Positions 1 through 11,190 of a stretch of DNA of 64,000 nt are shown here, piece after piece (the stretch's first letter is position 1; every line of letters starts with the position of its first letter). The stretch is from the NCBI RefSeq assembly GCF_036023875.1, contig NZ_CP107931.1:5394001-5458000 (forward strand), in the 5' to 3' direction. The stretch comes from Mycobacterium sp. NBC_00419 (lineage in GTDB: Bacteria > Actinomycetota > Actinomycetes > Mycobacteriales > Mycobacteriaceae). Made by a program: the position numbers and the translations under genes. The notes beneath the pieces were generated by a model. The model was not told the origin of the DNA. It saw only the letters and a list, made by a program, of their open reading frames with translations, and did not search any database.

Positions 1-45
1 GTCCGGATCGCCGATTTCTTCCGTGCCGCACAGTCGCATCTCTAG
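1..45 (+). CDS. C-terminal tail of an upstream gene (partial)
   Basis: The first 14 codons of the window read VRIADFFRAAQSHL and end at a TAG stop (43-45), just before the next promoter. This looks like the last amphipathic helix of a protein encoded to the left. The family cannot be told from so short a piece, and it could also be a chance open frame. Confidence 0.35.
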   Translation, partial: VRIADFFRAAQSHL

Positions 46-50
46 GTCGC

Positions 51-56
51 TAGCAT
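51..56 (+). promoter_or_regulatory. -10 box (TAGCAT) of the sigma-factor gene
   Basis: TAGCAT lies 9 nt ahead of the ATG at 66. It fits the mycobacterial TAnnnT -10 element, and no Shine-Dalgarno sequence lies between, so the mRNA is probably leaderless or nearly so. No good -35 is visible. Confidence 0.4.
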
Positions 57-65
57 CTGCAGTCG

Positions 66-698
66 ATGACCGGTGCCGGGGATGAGTCTGCTGTGATCGC
101 GGCGCTACGCGCCCGCGATGAGGCGGTGTTCGCCCGGCTGGTCGACGAGCACACCCCGGCGCTGCTGCGGGTCGCCCGCGGTTATGTGCCCAGTCGCGAG
201 ATCGCCGAAGAGGTGGTCCAGGAGACGTGGATCGCGCTGGTGAAGGGGATCGACAAATTCGAAGGCCGATCCTCGCTGCGCACCTGGCTCTTCGCTGTGC
301 TCATCAATATCGCCAAGGCGCGTGGCATTCGGGAACGCCGCAGTGACGACGCCGAGATCGCCGCGTTCACCGGCTCGACCGTCGAGGCCGCCCGTTTCCG
401 GCCGCCGGGGCAGCGCTGGGCAGGCCACTGGAAGAGCGGAGAAGAGCCGTCGCCGTTCCCTGACACGCCCGAGGGGTCGGTTCTGGGCCGCGAACTCGCC
501 GATGTCGCGCGGGCGGTGCTGGACACACTGCCCGAGCGGCAACGGCAGGTGGTGACGATGCGCGACATGCTGGGCTTCGATTCCGCCGAGGTCTGTGACC
601 TCCTTGACATCAGTGTCGCCAACCAGCGGGTACTGCTGCATCGCGGCCGGGCCGCCGTCCGGCAGGCACTCGAGGTCTATCTGTCGGAGCGCCCATGA
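66..698 (+). CDS. ECF-family RNA polymerase sigma factor
   Basis: This 210-residue alternative sigma factor would direct RNA polymerase to a small stress or envelope regulon. Region 2 is at about residues 22-90 (LVDEHTPALLRVARGYV, then AEEVVQETW and the RTWLF segment that melts the -10). Region 4 is at about 145-200 (LPERQRQVVTMRDMLGF with a helix-turn-helix). The linker of about 50 residues between them is longer than usual for ECF factors. The ATG at 66 is preceded by a TAnnnT box and has no SD. Its stop overlaps the start of the anti-sigma gene by ATGA, so the two are translationally coupled. The ECF subgroup cannot be assigned by eye. Confidence 0.9.
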   Translation: MTGAGDESAVIAALRARDEAVFARLVDEHTPALLRVARGYVPSREIAEEVVQETWIALVKGIDKFEGRSSLRTWLFAVLINIAKARGIRERRSDDAEIAAFTGSTVEAARFRPPGQRWAGHWKSGEEPSPFPDTPEGSVLGRELADVARAVLDTLPERQRQVVTMRDMLGFDSAEVCDLLDISVANQRVLLHRGRAAVRQALEVYLSERP

Positions 699-931
699 CA
701 CCGTTGATATGTGACGAACTCGTCGAGCTGGTCACCGCGTACCTCGACGGCGCGCTGGACTCCGACACCCGGGCCCGGTTCGACCTGCACCTTGCCGAGT
801 GCGACGGCTGCGAGAACTACCTGCAGCAGTTCCGCGGCACGGTGAGCACCCTGGGCCGCATCGAGCGCGACGACCTCGACCCCGATTTTCGGAACCGGCT
901 GATGCAGGCTTTCCGGGATTTCACGGACTGA
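695..931 (+). CDS. zinc-binding (ZAS-type) anti-sigma factor
   Basis: This 78-residue soluble protein probably binds and inhibits the sigma factor encoded just upstream. It has the zinc anti-sigma signature H32-x3-C36-x2-C39 (HLAECDGC), with C6 as the likely fourth ligand, followed by a helix ending DPDFRNRLMQAF that fits a sigma-binding tail. No membrane segment is present, so the signal is probably cytoplasmic. Thiol oxidation with zinc release is known for RsrA-like relatives, but that role here is inference. It starts within the sigma stop codon (ATGA overlap). Confidence 0.85.
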   Translation: MTPLICDELVELVTAYLDGALDSDTRARFDLHLAECDGCENYLQQFRGTVSTLGRIERDDLDPDFRNRLMQAFRDFTD

Positions 932-979
932 CGGCTGCCCCGGGAATGGCACCCGCTGCTATCGGTGTTGACTAGCGTC

Positions 980-2098
980 ATGACCGAAGACGTTCGAGTG
1001 CAGGAACTGTTCGCGCCGCTGACAATCGGCTCGCTGACCCTCCGCAACCGGTTCGCGATGGCCCCGATGACGCGGGCGGCCTCGCCGGGCGGCATCCCCG
1101 GACCCGACGTGGCCGAGTACTACGCGCGCCGCGCGGCCGGCGGAACCGCGCTCGTCATCACCGAAGGGGTGCGGATGCCGCACCCGGCCGCCGGCTGGCC
1201 CGACGCCATCCCCGAACTCGACGGAGCAGAGGTGCTGCGGGGTTGGCGTGCGGTCACCGATGCCGTGCACAGCGAAGGCGGTGCTATCGCGGCGCAGCTG
1301 TGGCATCAGGGTGTGGCTCGCGGCGAGCACGACGGTGACACCCCTGAGCAACTGCCGGTCAGCCCGTCGGGTCTCGATGTGCTCGGCAATCCGGTCGGCC
1401 GCGCATTGGCGACCGAGGAACTGCCCGCGGTGGCCCAGGCTTTTGCACTCGGCGCCCGCAACGCCCGCGACGCCGGGTTCGACGCAGTCGAAATCCACGG
1501 TGCACACGGTTACCTGCTCGACCAATTCCTCTGGGCGGAAACGAATCACCGCACCGACGGCTACGGCGGCTCCCTGGAAGCGCGCACCCGGTTCCCGGCC
1601 GAGGTCGTCGCCGCCGTGCGGGCCGCGGTAGGCCCGGAGTTCCCGATCATCTACCGCTTCTCGCAGTGGAAGATGAACCGCTACGACGCCGCGATCGCCC
1701 AGACCGGCGCCGAACTCGAGCGGGTGCTCGGCCCGCTCGTCGACGCCGGGGTCGACATCCTGCACCCGTCGACCCGGCGCCATTACCTGCCCGGCTTCCC
1801 GGACGAGGACCCCCAACTGAGCCTGGCCGGCTGGACCAAGAAGCTGACCGGGCTGCCGGTCATCGCGGTCGGGTCGGTCGGCCTGGAAACCGAGTTCAAA
1901 CCCGGCGAGCCCGGCGGGACGATCCCGCCGGCGCCGGTGGACCGGCTGCTCGACCAGTTCGACGCCGGCGAGTTCGACATCATCGCCGTCGGGCGCGCGC
2001 TGCTGGCCGACCCAGCCTGGGTGAACCACCTGCGTGAGGGTGCCCTCGACGAGTTCGCCGGATTCGATGCGGCGACCGCGCTGTCCCGTTTGTACTGA
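980..2098 (+). CDS. old-yellow-enzyme family NADH:flavin oxidoreductase
   Basis: This FMN-dependent TIM-barrel ene-reductase reduces activated C=C bonds using NAD(P)H; the physiological substrate is unknown. Family landmarks are FAPLTIGSLTLRNR at the N-terminus, MAPMTRA, the QLWHQG strand, EIHGAHGYLLDQFL (catalytic and flavin region), and a C-terminal phosphate-binding segment DIIAVGRALLADPAW. The ATG at 980 gives 372 residues and begins MTEDVRVQELF. GTG 965 and TTG 968 are in-frame alternatives that add five or four poorly conserved residues. No SD is obvious. It stands alone between the sigma pair and the thioredoxin gene. Confidence 0.88.
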   Translation: MTEDVRVQELFAPLTIGSLTLRNRFAMAPMTRAASPGGIPGPDVAEYYARRAAGGTALVITEGVRMPHPAAGWPDAIPELDGAEVLRGWRAVTDAVHSEGGAIAAQLWHQGVARGEHDGDTPEQLPVSPSGLDVLGNPVGRALATEELPAVAQAFALGARNARDAGFDAVEIHGAHGYLLDQFLWAETNHRTDGYGGSLEARTRFPAEVVAAVRAAVGPEFPIIYRFSQWKMNRYDAAIAQTGAELERVLGPLVDAGVDILHPSTRRHYLPGFPDEDPQLSLAGWTKKLTGLPVIAVGSVGLETEFKPGEPGGTIPPAPVDRLLDQFDAGEFDIIAVGRALLADPAWVNHLREGALDEFAGFDAATALSRLY

Positions 2099-2142
2099 TT
2101 CCCGCAGGGAACACACCGGACCTACCTGACGTTAGGATTTTC

Positions 2143-2505
2143 GTGGCTACTCGAGACCTCACCGCAGACGAATTCAACGACACCATCACCGGAAACGACA
2201 TCGTGCTTGTCGACTTCTGGGCGACCTGGTGTGGACCGTGCCGTGCCTTCGCGCCGACGTTCTCCGCCTCGTCCGAGAAGCACCCCGACGTGGTGTTCGC
2301 CAAGGTCGACACCGAGGCCGAGCAGCAGCTGGCCGCGGCCGCCGAGATCCGCTCGATCCCGACGTTGATGGCGTTCAAGAAGGGCAAGTTGGTGTTCAAC
2401 CAGGCCGGCGCACTGCCGCCCGCCGCCCTCGAAGATCTCATCCGGCAGGTCAAGGAGTTCGACATCGACGCCGCCGCCGCGCAAGCCGAAGCCGAGGACG
2501 TCTAA
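2143..2505 (+). CDS. thioredoxin (TrxA/Rv1471 type)
   Basis: A 120-residue cytoplasmic thioredoxin that reduces protein disulfides and would be recycled by thioredoxin reductase encoded elsewhere. It shows the VDFWATWCGPCRAF active site (WCGPC) and the cis-proline SIPTLMAF motif. The C-terminal helix is followed by an alanine-rich tail of about 15 residues not found in minimal thioredoxins. The GTG at 2143 is chosen because it gives the standard N-terminus. A TAGGAT hexamer lies 4 nt upstream, slightly close for a leaderless start. Same position as Rv1471 (named trxB1, though it is a thioredoxin) in M. tuberculosis. Confidence 0.92.
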   Translation: MATRDLTADEFNDTITGNDIVLVDFWATWCGPCRAFAPTFSASSEKHPDVVFAKVDTEAEQQLAAAAEIRSIPTLMAFKKGKLVFNQAGALPPAALEDLIRQVKEFDIDAAAAQAEAEDV

Positions 2506-2526
2506 CTAACCCGGCCGGGCACGCGA

Positions 2527-2532
2527 TAGCGT
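2527..2532 (+). promoter_or_regulatory. -10 box (TAGCGT), leaderless start of the enoyl-CoA hydratase gene
   Basis: TAGCGT is separated from the GTG at 2539 by exactly 6 nt, so transcription should begin at or within a base of the start codon. No ribosome binding site is present. Confidence 0.5.
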
Positions 2533-2538
2533 GCAACC

Positions 2539-3360
2539 GTGATTCGTGACACTGGCTTCGTCCTCGTCGAACAACCGCAACCGCACATCGCGCTCGTCAC
2601 CCTGAACCGCCCGGAGCGGATGAACTCCATGGCGTTCGACGTGATGGTTCCTCTCAAAGAGGTGCTTAACGAGCTGACCTACGACACGTCGGTACGCGTC
2701 GTCGTCCTGACCGGGGCCGGGCGCGGCTTCTCCTCGGGTGCCGACCACAAGTCGGCGGGTGCGGTGCCGCATGTGGCGGGTCTCACCCGCCCCTCTTACG
2801 GTCTGCGCTCGATGGAACTGCTCGACGATGTGATTCTCGCCATGCGCCGGCTGCATCAGCCGATCATCGCCGCGGTCAACGGCGCGGCGATCGGCGGCGG
2901 GCTGTGCCTGGCATTGGCCGCCGACATCCGGGTCGCCGCCAACGACGCCTACTTCCGCGCCGCCGGCATCAACAACGGCCTGACCGCCAGCGAACTGGGG
3001 CTGAGCTACCTGCTACCACGGGCGATCGGCTCATCGCGGGCCTTCGAGATCATGCTGACCGGTCGTGACGTCGACGCCCAGGAGGCCGAGCGGATCGGTC
3101 TGGTGTCCACGCAGGTGCCCTCCGAGGACCTGCTGCCGACCTGCTATGAGATGGCCGCGCGGATCGCGGGGTTCTCCCGGCCCGGCACCGAACTGACCAA
3201 GCGCACGCTGTGGACGGGACTGGACGCCAGTACCCTGGAGGGGCACATGCAGGCCGAGGGCCTCGGGCAGCTCTACGTGCGCCTGCTTACCGCCAACTTC
3301 GAAGAGGCGGTCGCCGCGCGCGCCGAGAAGCGGGCCCCGGTCTTCACCGACGAGAAATAG
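2539..3360 (+). CDS. echA12: enoyl-CoA hydratase/isomerase (EchA12-like)
   Basis: A 273-residue crotonase-fold enzyme expected to hydrate or isomerise enoyl-CoA thioesters in fatty acid oxidation. The oxyanion-hole motifs are visible: SSGADHKS (about residues 71-78) and NGAAIGGGLCLALAADIRVA (about 114-133). The first catalytic Glu of canonical hydratases is not obvious, so the true chemistry may differ. It starts with GTG on a probable leaderless mRNA. It precedes the ABC-F gene, as Rv1472 precedes Rv1473 in M. tuberculosis. Confidence 0.88.
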   Translation: MIRDTGFVLVEQPQPHIALVTLNRPERMNSMAFDVMVPLKEVLNELTYDTSVRVVVLTGAGRGFSSGADHKSAGAVPHVAGLTRPSYGLRSMELLDDVILAMRRLHQPIIAAVNGAAIGGGLCLALAADIRVAANDAYFRAAGINNGLTASELGLSYLLPRAIGSSRAFEIMLTGRDVDAQEAERIGLVSTQVPSEDLLPTCYEMAARIAGFSRPGTELTKRTLWTGLDASTLEGHMQAEGLGQLYVRLLTANFEEAVAARAEKRAPVFTDEK

Positions 3361-3414
3361 AGCCTCAGTGGCAGCAGCGACGCGGCCCGGGGGAACGTAG
3401 AGGAGATAGGCAGC

Positions 3415-5043
3415 GTGATTACCGCAACGGACCTCGAGGTCCGCGCCGGCGCGCGCACGCTGCTGCTCGCCGAGGGCCCGGCGCTGCGGGTGCAGCCCGG
3501 TGATCGCATCGGTCTGGTCGGGCGCAACGGCGCCGGCAAGACGACGACGATGCGGATCCTTGCCGGTGAGGGCGAGCCCTACGCCGGGACGGTGGTGCGG
3601 TCGGGGGAGATCGGCTACCTGCCACAGGATCCCCGCGAAGGTGACCTCGACATGCTGGCGCGCGACCGGGTGCTCTCGGCGCGCGGCCTCGACACGCTGG
3701 TGGCCGATCTGGAGAAGCAGCAGGCGTTGATGGCCGAGGTGGTCGACGACGCCGCGCGCGACAAGGCGGTGCGGCGCTACGGCGTCCTCGAGGAGCGATT
3801 CGCCTCGCTCGGCGGATATGCCGCCGAGAGCGAGGCCGGCCGCATCTGTGCGAGCCTGGGTCTGCCGGAACGCGTCCTGACCCAGCCGTTGCGGACGTTG
3901 TCCGGTGGGCAGCGCCGCCGCGTCGAGCTGTCCCGCATCCTGTTCGCCGCCTCTGATACCGGTTCCGGATCAGCGACCACGCTGTTGCTCGACGAGCCGA
4001 CCAACCACCTCGATGCCGACTCCATCGGCTGGCTACGTACCTTCCTGCACAACCACACCGGTGGGCTCGTGGTCATCAGCCACAACGTCGAACTCCTCGC
4101 CGATGTGGTCAACCGGGTGTGGTTCCTCGATGCGGTGCGCGGCGAGGCCGACGTCTACAACATGGGTTGGCAGAAGTACCTCGACGCCCGCAGCACCGAC
4201 GAGCAGCGCCGCCGCCGCGAACGTGCCAACGCCGAGAAGAAGGCCTCCGCGCTGCGCACCCAGGCCGCCAAGATGGGCGCCAAAGCCACCAAAGCCGTTG
4301 CCGCACAGAACATGCTGCGCCGTGCCGAGCGCATGATCTCCGAACTCGACGCCGAGCGGGTGGCCGACAAGGTCGCCAAGATCAGGTTCCCCACGCCGGC
4401 GGTCTGCGGGCGGACGCCGTTGGTGGCCAAGGGGTTGACCAAGACGTACGGCTCGTTGGAGATTTTCACCGGCGTCGACCTGGCGATCGACAAGGGTTCG
4501 CGCGTCGTCGTGCTCGGTCTCAACGGTGCGGGCAAGACCACGCTGCTCCGGATCCTGGCAGGCGTGGAGAAAGCCGATGCCGGTGCCATCGAACCGGGTC
4601 ACGGGCTCAAGCTCGGCTACTTCGCGCAGGAACACGACACCATCGACGGCGGCGCGACGGTCTGGGAGAACATCCGCCACGCGGCGCCCGACACCGGCGA
4701 GCAGGAGCTGCGTTCACTGCTCGGCGCGTTCATGTTCAGCGGTCCGCAACTCGACCAACCGGCGGGCACGCTGTCCGGCGGCGAGAAGACCCGGCTCGCG
4801 CTGTCCGGCCTCGTCGCTTCCACCGCCAACGTGCTGCTGCTCGACGAACCGACCAACAACCTGGACCCGGCATCCCGCGAGCAGGTGCTCGATGCCCTGC
4901 GCAGCTACGTCGGCGCGGTTGTCCTGGTCACACACGACCCCGGCGCCGCCGAGGCGCTGGACCCGCAGCGGGTGGTCCTGCTGCCCGATGGCACCGAGGA
5001 CTACTGGTCGGACGACTACCGGGACCTCATCGAGCTCGCCTGA
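3415..5043 (+). CDS. ABC-F family ATPase (Rv1473-like)
   Basis: A 542-residue protein with two ATP-binding cassettes and no membrane domain. ABC-F proteins act on the ribosome, either in translation control (EttA type) or antibiotic protection (macrolide/lincosamide type). Cassette 1 has GRNGAGKTT (Walker A), LSGGQRRRVELSR and LLLDEPTNHLD. Cassette 2 has GLNGAGKTTLL, LSGGEKTRLALS and LLLDEPTNNLD. The Lys/Arg-rich linker between them (about residues 250-330) is the arm that reaches the ribosome. GTG 3415 follows an AGGAG at 3400-3404. Which ABC-F role applies cannot be decided from sequence alone. Confidence 0.92.
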   Translation: MITATDLEVRAGARTLLLAEGPALRVQPGDRIGLVGRNGAGKTTTMRILAGEGEPYAGTVVRSGEIGYLPQDPREGDLDMLARDRVLSARGLDTLVADLEKQQALMAEVVDDAARDKAVRRYGVLEERFASLGGYAAESEAGRICASLGLPERVLTQPLRTLSGGQRRRVELSRILFAASDTGSGSATTLLLDEPTNHLDADSIGWLRTFLHNHTGGLVVISHNVELLADVVNRVWFLDAVRGEADVYNMGWQKYLDARSTDEQRRRRERANAEKKASALRTQAAKMGAKATKAVAAQNMLRRAERMISELDAERVADKVAKIRFPTPAVCGRTPLVAKGLTKTYGSLEIFTGVDLAIDKGSRVVVLGLNGAGKTTLLRILAGVEKADAGAIEPGHGLKLGYFAQEHDTIDGGATVWENIRHAAPDTGEQELRSLLGAFMFSGPQLDQPAGTLSGGEKTRLALSGLVASTANVLLLDEPTNNLDPASREQVLDALRSYVGAVVLVTHDPGAAEALDPQRVVLLPDGTEDYWSDDYRDLIELA

Positions 5044-5139
5044 CAACGGGCGCAAACCGTTTCGGCCGTTTCGGCCACATCCCCGATGAGCACTTCTACG
5101 CTGTGGAGCGTGGGGGCAGCTGAACCGGGGAGGGTGTCG

Positions 5140-5331
5140 ATGAGAAAGCCGAACCAAGCTCGTGACCAGATGGTCAACGACTTGCGCCATGCGTATGAGG
5201 GTGGTGCCAGTATTCGAACCCTGGTCGCGTCCACCGGCCGGTCGTACGGCTCCATCCACGCGATGCTGCGCGAGTCGGGCGCCGCGATGCGCAGCCGCGG
5301 CGGCCCCAACCACCGGACCCGCGCGCGCTAG
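5140..5331 (+). CDS. small helix-turn-helix protein (Rv1473A-like)
   Basis: A 63-residue basic protein consisting almost entirely of a putative DNA-binding helix-turn-helix (YEGGASIRTLVASTGRSYGSIHAML), matching the helix_turn_helix_13-like small actinobacterial regulators. The ATG at 5140 is chosen over an upstream in-frame ATG (5086) because GGGAGGG sits 6 nt before it and the length equals that of Rv1473A. The C-terminus is Arg-rich. Its TAG stop (5329-5331) overlaps the stop codon of the convergent TetR gene (5328-5330). Target unknown. Confidence 0.75.
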   Translation: MRKPNQARDQMVNDLRHAYEGGASIRTLVASTGRSYGSIHAMLRESGAAMRSRGGPNHRTRAR

Positions 5332-5897
5332 TCGGTGTCGGCCCGCACGGAGGCCTCGACCACGTCGAGAACCGCCGACAGACGGGCCGGATCCTCACCC
5401 GCAGCCAACCGGGCCACCAGCCCGTCGAGCACCAGATCCAGGTAGCACTGCAACACATCCCTGGGCACGTCGTCGCGTAGCCGGCCGGCCTGCTCCTGCC
5501 GGTGCAGCCGGTCGCTGGTGGCCGCCGACAACTCCGCGGAACGCTCTGCCCAGCCCCGGTTGAACACCGGGTCGTTGCGCAGCTTGCGGGCGATCTCCAA
5601 ACGCGTTGCCAGCCAATCGAATTGGTCTGGCGCAGCGAGCATGTCCCGCATCACCTGGATCAGGCCCTCGCGCGAGGCCACCTCGGCCATCCGCTCGGCG
5701 TCCTCGCGGGCCAGCTCGAAGAACAACGTGTCCTTGTCGCGGAAGTGGTGAAAGATCGCACCACGCGACAGACCGATGGTCTGTTCGAGCCGGCGCACGG
5801 TCGCCTTGTCATACCCGTACTGGGCGAAGCAGCGTCGTGCGCCGGCGAGGATCTGGCGGCGGCGGGCCGCCAGATGATCCTCGCTGACCCGGGGCAT
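5328..5897 (-). CDS. acnR: TetR-family regulator of aconitase, AcnR (Rv1474c-like)
   Basis: A 189-residue TetR regulator. The N-terminal HTH (about residues 10-55) contains LSRGAIFHHFRDKDTLF, closely matching AcnR of corynebacteria and Rv1474c. The C-terminal two-thirds are the all-helical ligand and dimer domain. It lies 24 nt downstream of acn on the same strand, so the two are co-transcribed. In Corynebacterium glutamicum AcnR represses acn, and Rv1474c is reported to control aconitase. A matching inverted repeat lies in the acn promoter here (8830-8845), supporting autoregulation of the whole operon. Function by homology and context. Confidence 0.9.
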   Translation of the reverse strand: MPRVSEDHLAARRRQILAGARRCFAQYGYDKATVRRLEQTIGLSRGAIFHHFRDKDTLFFELAREDAERMAEVASREGLIQVMRDMLAAPDQFDWLATRLEIARKLRNDPVFNRGWAERSAELSAATSDRLHRQEQAGRLRDDVPRDVLQCYLDLVLDGLVARLAAGEDPARLSAVLDVVEASVRADTD

Positions 5898-5921
5898 CTC
5901 CTGGTCCGATCGATGTCCGGT

Positions 5922-8845
<2,924 letters not shown>

Positions 8846-8941
8846 CAAAGCTGGTGGGCTCCTGTCGGCGCACGCCGGTGGAGCCTGGTACCAGTCTTGT
8901 CGCACTCGGCGCGTGGTGCCACCCCGAACGTCCTCGCGAGG

Positions 8942-8947
8942 TACGGT
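8942..8947 (+). promoter_or_regulatory. -10 box (TACGGT) of the Rv1476-like gene
   Basis: TACGGT lies 8 nt before GTG 8956, with no Shine-Dalgarno sequence between. It fits a leaderless mycobacterial start and is divergent from the acn promoter about 95 bp away. Confidence 0.45.
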
Positions 8948-8955
8948 CTGGGATC

Positions 8956-9519
8956 GTGACGATTCCGCACGCGCCGACATATATACCGGTGGAAGTGTGC
9001 AGCAGTGTCGGGCTCGACCCGGCAACGCCGCTGGACCAATGCATGGCCACCGTGCAAGCCGATGTGGCCAAGGACGGGGTGGCCGCGCCTGCCGCGGATG
9101 CCGGGGAACTGCAGAAGATCGTCGCGGCGGCCAAGCAGAAGGGCATCGACCTCAAGGTCGTCGTGATGGAGAAGAGCCCGCCCATCGACACCCCGTTGCG
9201 CGATATCGCCACTGAGATCGGTCAGGCCAACCCCGACTCCACGGTGCTCGTCCTGAGCCCCGGCTGGGCCGGCACGTACAGCTCCGGTTTCGACCGGGTG
9301 ATCCTCGAGGCCGGCCAGGATGTGGCCAAGGTGGCGCCGAACCCGGTGGTCGGGACGCAGGCATTCGTCGACCAGTTGGAAACGCCCGATTTCTCCTGGA
9401 TGGGATTAACGGTCGCATTGGTCGTCGGGGTCGCCGCAGCGGCGGTATTGACCCGAGTTCTGCAGCGTCGAGCGGCGCATACGCGAAATAGCGAAAGCGC
9501 TCCTGAGCTGCGAAAATAG
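8956..9519 (+). CDS. Rv1476-like membrane protein (DUF6676/TPM-like)
   Basis: A 187-residue protein with one C-terminal membrane helix (MGLTVALVVGVAAAAVLTRV, about residues 151-170) and a short basic cytoplasmic tail. The N-terminal 145 residues form an alpha/beta domain with alternating strands (LKVVVMEKS, STVLVLSPG) resembling TPM-type domains. The GTG at 8956 is chosen over an in-frame ATG at 8854 because the length then matches Rv1476 (about 186) and a TAnnnT box is correctly placed. It precedes ripA, as in M. tuberculosis, so a cell-wall role is a guess from context. Biochemical function unknown. Confidence 0.8.
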   Translation: MTIPHAPTYIPVEVCSSVGLDPATPLDQCMATVQADVAKDGVAAPAADAGELQKIVAAAKQKGIDLKVVVMEKSPPIDTPLRDIATEIGQANPDSTVLVLSPGWAGTYSSGFDRVILEAGQDVAKVAPNPVVGTQAFVDQLETPDFSWMGLTVALVVGVAAAAVLTRVLQRRAAHTRNSESAPELRK

Positions 9520-9655
9520 CCAACTCTGGCAAATCAATAAGATTACTTTTCGGCAACATCCCGTAAATGACAAAGATGTAATTCTTGTGTGAAGTTTCCC
9601 TTGCGACAAATGTGACGTACGGTGCAACTGTCGCCATTGTTATTGATGAGGCTCA

Positions 9656-9670
9656 AGTGACATCTGTTAC
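9656..9670 (-). promoter_or_regulatory. candidate MtrA site upstream of ripA
   Basis: On the minus strand this reads GTAACA-GAT-GTCACT, two 6-nt direct repeats 3 nt apart, similar in form to MtrA response-regulator boxes (GTCACA-like repeats). ripA is a reported MtrA target in mycobacteria. The match is imperfect and the exact consensus is from memory, so this is only a candidate. The rest of 9520-9711 is AT-richer non-coding DNA. Confidence 0.3.
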
Positions 9671-9711
9671 TGGCGGGACTGCATGTGTGGAGTAAAGGGG
9701 ACCAGAGTCGA

Positions 9712-11175
9712 ATGAGAAGTTCCGATCGCGGCTCTCGCGTCCAGCCGGCGTTTCGTATCGCGAAACCGATCTGCCCGCTGGTGCTCAGCGTCGGGCTGAT
9801 GCTCAGCATGCCGGGCGTGGCACAGGCCGAGCCGAGCCCGGGGCCTAACTCCCTGGCGGCGCTCATCGCCGACGTCGCACAGGCCAACCAGCGCCTCGAC
9901 GACATCGGCGCCCAGGTGCAGCTCCAGCAGGAGAGCGTCAACAAGGCGATCGTCGACGTCCAAGACGCACGGGACGCCGCCACCACCGCTCAGCAGCAGG
10001 TCACTGCCAGCCAGGATGCGGTCAAGGCCGCCGATGCCGCGATCGGCGACGCCCAGAAGCGGTTCGACACCTTCGCCGCGGCCAGCTATATCAACGGGCC
10101 CTCGGCCTCGTTGGTCATGGCTACCGACCCCGACCAGATCATCTCCAGCGCGGCGGCCAGCCAAACCCTGGCGGTCAGCGCCCAGCAGGTCATGACCGAC
10201 CTGGAGCGGGCCCGCACCGAAGTGATCAATAAGGAATCCGCGGCGCGACTGGCCAAGCAGAAGGCCGACCAGGCCGTGGTGGACGCCGAGGCCAGCCAGA
10301 CCGCGGCGGTCACGGCGCTGACCGAGGCGCAGAAGACATTCCGGGCCCAGCAGGCCCAGATCGACCAGCTGGCTGCCGAGCGCAGGACCGCGCAGCAGAA
10401 ACTCGACGCCGCCCGTCAATGGTCGGCGTCCGCCGCCTCGCCGGCGGCCGCCCCCGCCGCGGTACCGCAGGCGGCGGCACCGGGCGCGGGTGGCTCGGGG
10501 GACCGGTGGGATCCGGCAGCGGCGGGTTCGTCCGCCGCTCCCGGCGACGTGAAGGTGCCCTACGGCAAGGCCTCGGAATGGGATCTCACCCTGCCTGCGG
10601 TGCCCAGCGCCTTCATGTCCGGTGACCCCATCCAGATCATCAACGCCGTGCTGCAGATCGCGCAGAGTTCGCTGCAGACCACGCAGCAGCTCGGCCGCAG
10701 CTTCCTGGAGAAGCTGGGCATCCTCAAGCCCACCGACACCGGCATCACCAACGGCGCGATCCCGTACGTCTACGGCTCACAGGCCGTCGAGTACGTCATC
10801 AAGCGCGGCATGTCGCAGATCGGTGTGCCCTACTCGTGGGGCGGCGGCACCGCCGCAGGCCCGGGTCGTGGCATCGACTCCGGCGCAGGCACGGTGGGCT
10901 TCGATTGCTCCGGTCTGATTCTGTACGCATTCGCCGGCGTGGGCATCAAGCTGCCGCACTACTCCGGCTCGCAGTACAACATGGGCACCAAGATCCCGAC
11001 GGCCCAGATGCGTCGCGGTGACGTGATCTTCTACGGCCCCGGCGGCAGCCAGCACGTCACGCTCTACCTCGGCAACGGCCAGATGCTGGAGGCGCCCTAC
11101 ACCGGCTCGACGGTGAAGGTCTCGCCCGTGCGTACCAGCGGCATGACGCCCTACGTCATTCGCTACATCAATTAG
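9712..11175 (+). CDS. ripA: peptidoglycan endopeptidase RipA
   Basis: A secreted D,L-endopeptidase that cleaves peptidoglycan stem peptides at the septum for daughter-cell separation. It is 487 residues from ATG 9712 (an upstream in-frame ATG at 9685 would add nine). It has a signal peptide ending GVAQA, a long coiled-coil regulatory domain (about 45-235), a Pro/Ala-rich linker and a C-terminal NlpC/P60 domain. The catalytic Cys399 (FDCSGL) and His448 (QHVTLYLG) are 49 residues apart, the same spacing as C383/H432 of M. tuberculosis RipA. The coiled coil is thought to block the active site until processed. It is followed 15 nt later by ripB, then moxR1, whose product is reported to chaperone RipA. 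Confidence 0.95.
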   Translation: MRSSDRGSRVQPAFRIAKPICPLVLSVGLMLSMPGVAQAEPSPGPNSLAALIADVAQANQRLDDIGAQVQLQQESVNKAIVDVQDARDAATTAQQQVTASQDAVKAADAAIGDAQKRFDTFAAASYINGPSASLVMATDPDQIISSAAASQTLAVSAQQVMTDLERARTEVINKESAARLAKQKADQAVVDAEASQTAAVTALTEAQKTFRAQQAQIDQLAAERRTAQQKLDAARQWSASAASPAAAPAAVPQAAAPGAGGSGDRWDPAAAGSSAAPGDVKVPYGKASEWDLTLPAVPSAFMSGDPIQIINAVLQIAQSSLQTTQQLGRSFLEKLGILKPTDTGITNGAIPYVYGSQAVEYVIKRGMSQIGVPYSWGGGTAAGPGRGIDSGAGTVGFDCSGLILYAFAGVGIKLPHYSGSQYNMGTKIPTAQMRRGDVIFYGPGGSQHVTLYLGNGQMLEAPYTGSTVKVSPVRTSGMTPYVIRYIN

Positions 11176-11190
11176 TGACGGAGTAATCCC

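Noticed and set aside
9520..9711. Possible c-di-AMP (ydaO) riboswitch upstream of ripA
   Set aside because: This class often precedes NlpC/P60 and Rpf genes in actinobacteria, but I could not find its conserved core sequences here.
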